Shown: positions 57,238 through 64,000 of the stretch, piece by piece
How the letters are laid out: each line of letters opens with the position of its first letter
Position numbering within the stretch: the stretch's first letter is position 1
From: Sinotaia quadrata
Taxonomy: Eukaryota > Mollusca > Gastropoda > Architaenioglossa > Viviparidae
NCBI GenBank assembly: GCA_028829895.1
Contig: CM054180.1
Span: 107,604,635-107,668,634 of the forward strand
Reading direction: 5' to 3'
Length of the DNA stretch: 64,000 bases
Position numbers and translations under genes: made by a program
Notes under the pieces: model-generated
What the model was told of the DNA's origin: nothing
Databases searched by the model: none
The model's input: the letters and a program-made list of their open reading frames with translations, nothing else

Positions 57238-57323
<86 letters not shown>

Positions 57324-57457
57324 GTTTATCTGTCTATCTATCTATCTATCTATCTGTTTATCTATCTGTCTATCTATCTATCTATCAATCTGTTTATCTA
57401 TCTGTCTATCTATCTATCTATATGTCTGTCCGTCTATCTAACTATCTATCTACTAGA
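57238..57457. repeat. (CTAT)n microsatellite with CTGT/GTTT variants
   Basis: About 20 pure CTAT units, then an interrupted tail with CTGT, GTTT and CAAT variants in a repeated order. Confidence 0.97.
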
Positions 57458-57459
57458 CA

Positions 57460-58530
57460 TATTCTAAATAATGTATACTTAACATTTATCAATGGCGATA
57501 GGATATTTCAAACAAGTTGGTCAATTTGCGCATCTACTTTTAGAGAATTTTTTTTTAATATTAGGGGATACAACTCATTTTTGTAATTAATTATTATTTC
57601 TTTATTCTCCGCTTCTTCCTCCCTCACCCCTCTCATTCCCTTTTCTCAGATTGTTAGTCTCAGATAACCTCCCGTTCCATAGACTTTAGTGTGAGAGATC
57701 CGGACTCCATAAAGAATACATATAAATGTGTCGGTTAGTGATATGACTTAGAACAATGGAGATTCGTGCTTGGTCCCACAGACGTAGTTTATCGTATTTG
57801 GCTGAACTTTATGGCTGGACTTCTACCTAGACAGACCTCAAAATAAATTGTTAATAAAAGGGAAAGAACTACGTACAGGTATCTACAATCATTGGACTAC
57901 ACCTCTGGCCTCCGATTTCACAAGCTTCAAACTGAACGTGTGTTTAAGTAATGCAGCAATTTCAATCATTCTTCAATTGGAAGACAATATTCATGTTTGG
58001 TTATTAATTGTTTTAATGTGTTCAGTAACTTTGGAGTATTACTGTAACCGTCCACTTTCGCATTTCTTCAAATTATAGTACATATATTTCTCAGTAAGCG
58101 TGTGTGCACATGTGTGATTGTGTGTGTGTGTGTGTTTGTTTGTTCGCGCGCGCGAAAGTGTATGTGAGCACGCGAGTGTCAGTGTGCGTGTGAGCGTGTT
58201 TGTTTCGCTAGCAATCAACGTTTATTGCAGCACTTACAAAAGACAAATGAGTAATTTTCCGTTGACAATCAATGTCATGTTTGTATCTTGTCTCTCAAGC
58301 ATATCCGCCGAAATACGCGTTAAAAATAACAGTAAACTTTCGTTTCTTTTGGTCAACTTAACTTCCCCATTTTTATTAGTTTACTCTATCCTCCACCCCC
58401 ACCCCCAACCTAAATCATTAAAACTAGACAGACCCCTGCTGTTATAAACATTTTGTGGCGCTATTTTTTTGTGTTCTAAGTGTCTCGTGTCAACAGATTT
58501 TTGTTTTATATTCGTGTCAGAAATGAGATA
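57460..58530. other. Unique sequence, GT-rich patch at 58085-58200
   Basis: GTGTGTGTGTGT and CGCGCGCG (58146-58154) have Z-DNA potential. No gene is supported. Confidence 0.45.
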
Positions 58531-58539
58531 TAGGACATG

Positions 58540-58736
58540 CGCGGTACAGTTGAAAGGGTGATTGAGTACAGTTTAAAGGGTGAATGAGTACAGTTTAAAG
58601 GGTGAATGAGTACAGTTGAAAGGGTGATTGAGTACAGTTGAAATGGTGATTGAGTACAGTTGAAAGGGTGATTGAGTACAGTTAAAAGGGTGATTGAGTA
58701 CAGTTTAAAGGGTGACTGAGTACAGTTGAAAGGGTG
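58540..58736. repeat. 22-bp minisatellite, about 9 copies
   Basis: Unit TTGAAAGGGTGATTGAGTAC plus ag, with ttaaa/tgaat/tgact variants. Confidence 0.96.
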
Positions 58737-58784
58737 TGACCGAGTAAAATAGCACCGTTCCCCTTGGAGGATCAAATGATTGAT

Positions 58785-58910
58785 CATTCTTTGAGAAAGT
58801 TATAGGACGACTTTGATTATTAGAAATATTACATCCTTTGAGAAAGTTACAGGACCACTTTCATTATTAGAAATATTACATCCTTTGAGAAAGTTACAGG
58901 ACAAATATGA
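58785..58910. repeat. 47-bp repeat, about 2.6 copies
   Basis: Unit GAGAAAGTTACAGGACCACT, then ttcattattagaaatattacatccttt. Confidence 0.92.
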
Positions 58911-58999
58911 TTACTAAAAGCAAGATGAAAAATATATTTTAATTGCTATATTATAGTAGTATTAAAAGTACGACTAATGCAGAAAAGTTAATATTAGAA

Positions 59000-59192
59000 T
59001 TTTGTATTTACAGTAGAGGTGTAAAGTAAATGTAGAATTAAATAATATTGTAATAGTAGCAATGGAGTGTTTACAGTAGAGGTGTAAAGTAAATGTAGAG
59101 TTAAATAATGTAGTAATAGTAGCAATGAAGTGTTTACAGTAGAGGTGTAAAGTAAATGTAGAGTTACATAATGTAGTAATGGTAATAACGGA
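59000..59192. repeat. 62-64 bp repeat, 3 copies
   Basis: Unit TTTACAGTAGAGGTGTAAAG, then taaatgtagagttaaataatgtagtaatagtagcaatggagtg. Confidence 0.93.
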
Positions 59193-59439
59193 GTATTAAC
59201 ATCAGTTGTAAGAAGAAGTAAAAGTTGTACAGCAATAGTTAAATCAGTAATAATAAATGTTGCATCATGCTTTTATAATTTTTTAGTTATTAAAATTATA
59301 AACTCTATGGCAAGTTTACAATTGTTACTTAACCTTGAATGGTATCTAGCTAATGATGATCTGATACAGTTTGAAAATTATAGCTTTATTCAGGTTTTTA
59401 ATATTGCTTAACTTTAACCAGCTTTAAAAGTTAGTGGTT

Positions 59440-59850
59440 TACTTTAAATAGATGTGATACTACATGTTATCCTTAAACAAGTTTTAAAACTACTCATTTA
59501 CTTTTAAAGGTTTGAAATAACGTTTGATTTTAAACTTTTACATATATATTTCTTAACTTTAAACAAGTTTTAAAACTACTTATTTACTTTTACTAGTTTG
59601 AAGTAATGTTTAATTTTAAACTTTTACATATCTACTTCTTAAACAAGTTTTAAATCTACTTATTTAATTTTACTAGTTTGAAGTAATGTTTAATATTAAA
59701 CTTTTACATATCTACTTCTTAACTTTAAACAAGTTTTAAATCTACTTATTTACTTTTACTAGTTTGAAGTAATGTTTAATTTTAAACATTTAAAAAATCT
59801 ACTTCTTAACTTTAAACATTTTAAAACTAGTTTAAAACTAGTGTTCAATA
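59440..59850. repeat. Degenerate 78-85 bp repeat, about 5 copies
   Basis: Core AAACAAGTTTTAAAACTACT, then tatttacttttactagtttgaagtaatgtttaattttaaacttttacatatctacttcttaacttt. Confidence 0.88.
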
Positions 59851-59982
59851 TTAAGCAATTTTTAACTGTTCCCTAACTTTAAACAGTTTTTTAAAAATAT
59901 TATTAATTTTAAACAATTTTAAAACTATTGCTTGTCGTTAAACAGTTTAAAACTATTTCTTACTTTCATCATCATTCAACCT

Positions 59983-60502
59983 TTGTCACTATTACCCTCT
60001 TTACCACAGCCAACATAGACATTAACATTGTCACTACTGTTACCCTCTTTACCACAGCCAACATAGACATTAACATTGTCACTACTATTATCCTATTTAC
60101 CTCAGCCAACATAGACATTACCATTGTCACTACTATTATCCTATTTACCACAGCCAACATAGACATTACCATTGTCACTACTGTTATCTTATTTACCACA
60201 GCCAACATAGACATTACCATTGTCACTACTATTATCCTATTTACCACAGCCAACATAGACATTAACATTGTCACTGTATTACCCTCTTTACCACAGCCAA
60301 CATAGACATTAACATTGTCACTACTATTATCCTATTTACCACAGCCAACATAGACATTACCATTGTCACTACTATTATCCTATTTACCACAGCCAACATA
60401 GACATTAACATTGTCACTATATTACCCTATTTACCACAGCCAACATAGACATTAACATTGTCACTGTATTACCCTATTTACCACAGCCAACATAGACATT
60501 AC
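59983..60502. repeat. 45-48 bp array, about 11 copies
   Basis: Unit TTACCACAGCCAACATAGAC, then attaacattgtcactactattatcctat. Some copies lack three or so bases (actgtattaccc). Variants attaac/attacc alternate in clusters. The 16-codon unit leaves both strands open. Confidence 0.96.
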
Positions 60503-60504
60503 CA

Positions 60505-61040
60505 CCACGAACTCGTACCAATGCGACCAGATGCCAGCACCAGCTTTATCAGCTCCGTATCATCCACTCATTCTCATCGTCTTCATCGCAGTTGCTCGTC
60601 GCAATCACCACCAACTCCACCATGACAGTCGCCGCCGTCATCATCATCATCATCAACATCGTCATCTTCTAAGTATATAATTTTTATAGTTGCCTTACAC
60701 TAATCTATCAGTATTAAAATAATTACATCCTCCATCCCCATTTAAACAATATTATCTTCCAATTTAGCTTGAATTGCTTTAGAAATATTTCTTAAGAAAA
60801 TAGTTAAGAATTTTTCGCAAAGCGCAGGCATTTGCTCGGTACGCAAGTTGTTTGCCTCAGGAGATGGAGAGGGCGTCAATTAAAAATAACGAAATAAAAT
60901 GCCAGAAGTTAAGTTTTTAGAAATGTGCTGAGCGATGAGATGAACGAATTGTGAAGTACAGTTAATTTTCAAAAGGAGAGTGCAGATACTAAAAGCGTTT
61001 TAGAAAATAGATTCAAGTATATTTTATTCGAATGAAATTA
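60505..61040. other. Unique sequence, CAT/ATC-rich at 60560-60665
   Basis: A plus frame from ATG at about 60530 reads MPAPALSAPYHPLILIVFIA and then His-rich DNA from (CAT)n up to 60680. Its hydrophobic stretch is suggestive, but the His run marks a microsatellite. It is not called. Confidence 0.4.
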
Positions 61041-61049
61041 AGTTTCTAT

Positions 61050-61345
61050 TCTTTCTTTCTTTCTTTCTTTCTTTCTTTTTTTCTTTCTTTCTTTCTTCTT
61101 TTTTCTTTTTTTCTTTCCTTCCTTCTTTCTCTTTTCTTTCTTTCTTTCCTTCTTTCTTTTTTCTTTTTTCTTTTTTTTCTTTCTTTCTTTCTTTCTGTCT
61201 TTCTTCCTTTTTCCTTTCTTTCTTTTTCTTTCTTTCTTTCTTCCTTCCTTCCTTCCTTCCTTTCTTTCTATCTATCTATCTATCTATCTATCTATCCGTC
61301 TGTCTCTCTGTATATCTATCGATCTATCTATCTATCCATCCATCC

Positions 61346-61434
<89 letters not shown>
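61050..61434. repeat. Compound (CTTT)n, (CCTT)n and (CTAT)n microsatellite
   Basis: Interrupted CTTT/TTTT/CCTT to about 61268, then CTAT units with a CCAT and GTCT patch to 61434. Confidence 0.97.
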
Positions 61435-61435
61435 A

Positions 61436-62560
<1,125 letters not shown>

Positions 62561-62603
62561 ATAGAGAGAATAAAATGCTCTTTGTGTAATAACTTGAAGA
62601 GAA

Positions 62604-62625
62604 TTCTAATTAAAATGGCGGCACT
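62604..62625. promoter_or_regulatory. YY1-like site overlapping a minus-strand donor
   Basis: AAAATGGCGGCACTTACCTT: AAAATGGCGGC matches the YY1 consensus, and its complement contains AAG|GTAAGT, a strong splice donor for the minus strand. The plus strand alternatively gives a short ATG frame starting MAALTLTKEK. No exon can be delimited. Confidence 0.25.
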
Positions 62626-62999
62626 TACCTTGACAAAAGAGAAAATTATTTGGTTGTTTTATATTTTATGATTCATATGCTCGTTACACTATGCTGAAAT
62701 CAATTATATGAAAATGAAAGAAATGAATTCATTTTGTACAGTTATTTTGAAAACTTGTCTTTAAAACACAGTACAACGTCAATAACCTGAACTAGTTTTG
62801 TAATGCAAATATGATATCGATTGAACAGGTTGCTGTATTTGTATTGAAATGTTGCATTTGGGATACACTCTCTACTGTCCAAACACGTCCTTCAACTTAA
62901 ATCTTATTTCATTAATATATTTCATTAATGTACTCACTTAACAACAATCTAATTGGTGCCTAATAAACTAGTTCATCATTCGACATGTATTTATTAACT

Positions 63000-63350
63000 T
63001 TGTCCATCACAGGTCACATCTAATAGATTTTACATGTATGTGTTAACACCGTACATCACAGGTCACATCTACTAGATTTTACATATATGTATTAACACTG
63101 TACGTCACAGGTCACATCTAATAGATTTTACATATATGTGTTAACACTGTACATCACAGGTCACATCTAATAGATTTTACATATATGTGTTAACACTGTA
63201 TGTCACAGGTCAGATCTAGATTTTACATGTATGTGTTAAACGTCACAAGTCAGATCTAATAGATTTTACATGTATGTGTTAACACTGTACGTCACAGGTC
63301 ACATCTAATAGATTTTACATGTATGTGTTAACACTGTACGTCACAGATCA
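63000..63350. repeat. 49-50 bp minisatellite, about 7 copies
   Basis: Unit GTCACATCTAATAGATTTTA, then catgtatgtgttaacactgtacatcacag. Variants in acgt/acat and atat/gtat. Confidence 0.95.
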
Positions 63351-63394
63351 CATCCAATATATGTATTAATAAAACTGCACGTCACAGATCACAT

Positions 63395-63680
63395 CCACAC
63401 AGACCACATCTAATAGCATGGTATTTGTATTTATTAATATGTGGGTCAAAAGTCACATCTAATAGCATAATACATGTATTTATTAACACTGTAGGCCACA
63501 GACCACATCTTATAGCATGGTACTTGTATTTATTAATATGTGGGTCAAAAGTCACATCTGATAGCATAATACTTGTGCTTATTAACACTTTAGACCACAG
63601 GTCTCATGTACTAGCATACTACATGTGTTGATTAATCCTGCAGATCACACGTCATACCTAGTAGCTACATGTATTTATTG
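63395..63680. repeat. Related 54-60 bp repeat, about 5 copies
   Basis: Units such as CCACATCTAATAGCATGGTA, then ttgtatttattaatatgtgggtcaaaagt. They share CACATCTAATAG with the preceding array, so this is a diverged subfamily. Confidence 0.88.
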
Positions 63681-63838
63681 AGTCACATCTACGTGTATTT
63701 TACTAGCACTGTGTGATGTAGCAGTACTGGGTTACGAAGAGAGACATGGAAAACTGCTGCTGCTGAAGTTGTTCTGATTGGCTACACTTCGACTCTCGAC
63801 ATTTCGGAAAACTAAGGTCGCGTTGTAGTGACTAAAAT

Positions 63839-63970
63839 ATGTTTGAAAGTAAAATCACCATCTCTGTACAGTCGCCTCGAACTGAAGACGAAATGGGTCG
63901 CAGTCCTGAAAAATTAAAAACATACAAGTGCGAGCATACCCCGTGCTTGGCAACCAGCGGCACGTGTTGA
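63839..63970 (+). CDS. Possible 43-codon ORF or terminal exon
   Basis: From ATG at 63839 the frame starts MFESKITISVQSPRTEDE, has three cysteines near its end (KCEHTPC...GTC) and stops at TGA 63968-63970. An acceptor-like CTCTGTACAG lies inside at about 63871-63880, so the last 30 codons could instead be a terminal exon. Composition is protein-like and the region is GC-richer. No family was recognised and the length makes chance a real possibility. Confidence 0.2.
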   Translation: MFESKITISVQSPRTEDEMGRSPEKLKTYKCEHTPCLATSGTC

Positions 63971-64000
63971 GAAGGACTCATCACCACATTTCTTTCATTT

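Overview
This is an AT-rich eukaryotic nuclear window, almost certainly from an animal. There are no bacterial-style operons, no rRNA, no clear tRNA gene and no CRISPR array. The decayed non-LTR retrotransposons, AC/GT, GATA and CTTT microsatellites and very dense minisatellites suggest an invertebrate, perhaps a mollusc. The taxon is an inference and no recognisable host protein fixes it. No complete, confidently recognisable protein-coding gene was found. Most long open frames in the window are products of tandem repeats and low-complexity DNA.

The dominant content is tandem repeats. I count more than 40 independent arrays with unit lengths from 1 to about 90 bp, covering very roughly a quarter of the window (about 17 kb by rough summation). 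Several arrays have higher-order organisation. The 40-bp array at 45.8-46.6 kb has a seven-monomer super-unit. The 32-bp array at 17.7-18.3 kb has a five-monomer super-unit, probably itself duplicated. The 51-bp array at 53.8-54.4 kb has a four-monomer super-unit. Others, at 25.4-26.0 kb and 31.3-31.9 kb, switch abruptly from one monomer variant to another partway along.

Mobile elements: two broken copies of one restriction-like-endonuclease LINE (R2/R4-type C-terminus) lie at 4.1-4.8 kb (minus) and 26.7-27.8 kb (plus). Both end at the same 3' terminus and run directly into a microsatellite. A separate RT C-terminal fragment (Jockey/CR1-like) lies at 40.9-41.4 kb. Two inverted copies of another dispersed repeat, possibly LTR-derived, lie at 41.3-41.6 kb and 48.6-49.7 kb. 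An LTR-like or promoter-like segment at 33.8-35.0 kb and a possible tRNA-derived SINE at 10.2 kb are weaker calls.

Possible host-gene content: several small, GC-richer islands look like exons or promoters. Three minus-strand segments (53287-53093, 29706-29548 and 23004-22891) each have an acceptor, one open frame and a good donor, and all three are phase 0/0. They could belong to one minus-strand gene with very long introns, but no protein family was recognised. Further start-codon or promoter candidates are at 6.1, 20.8, 55.0 and 62.6 kb. All of these need transcript or homology evidence.
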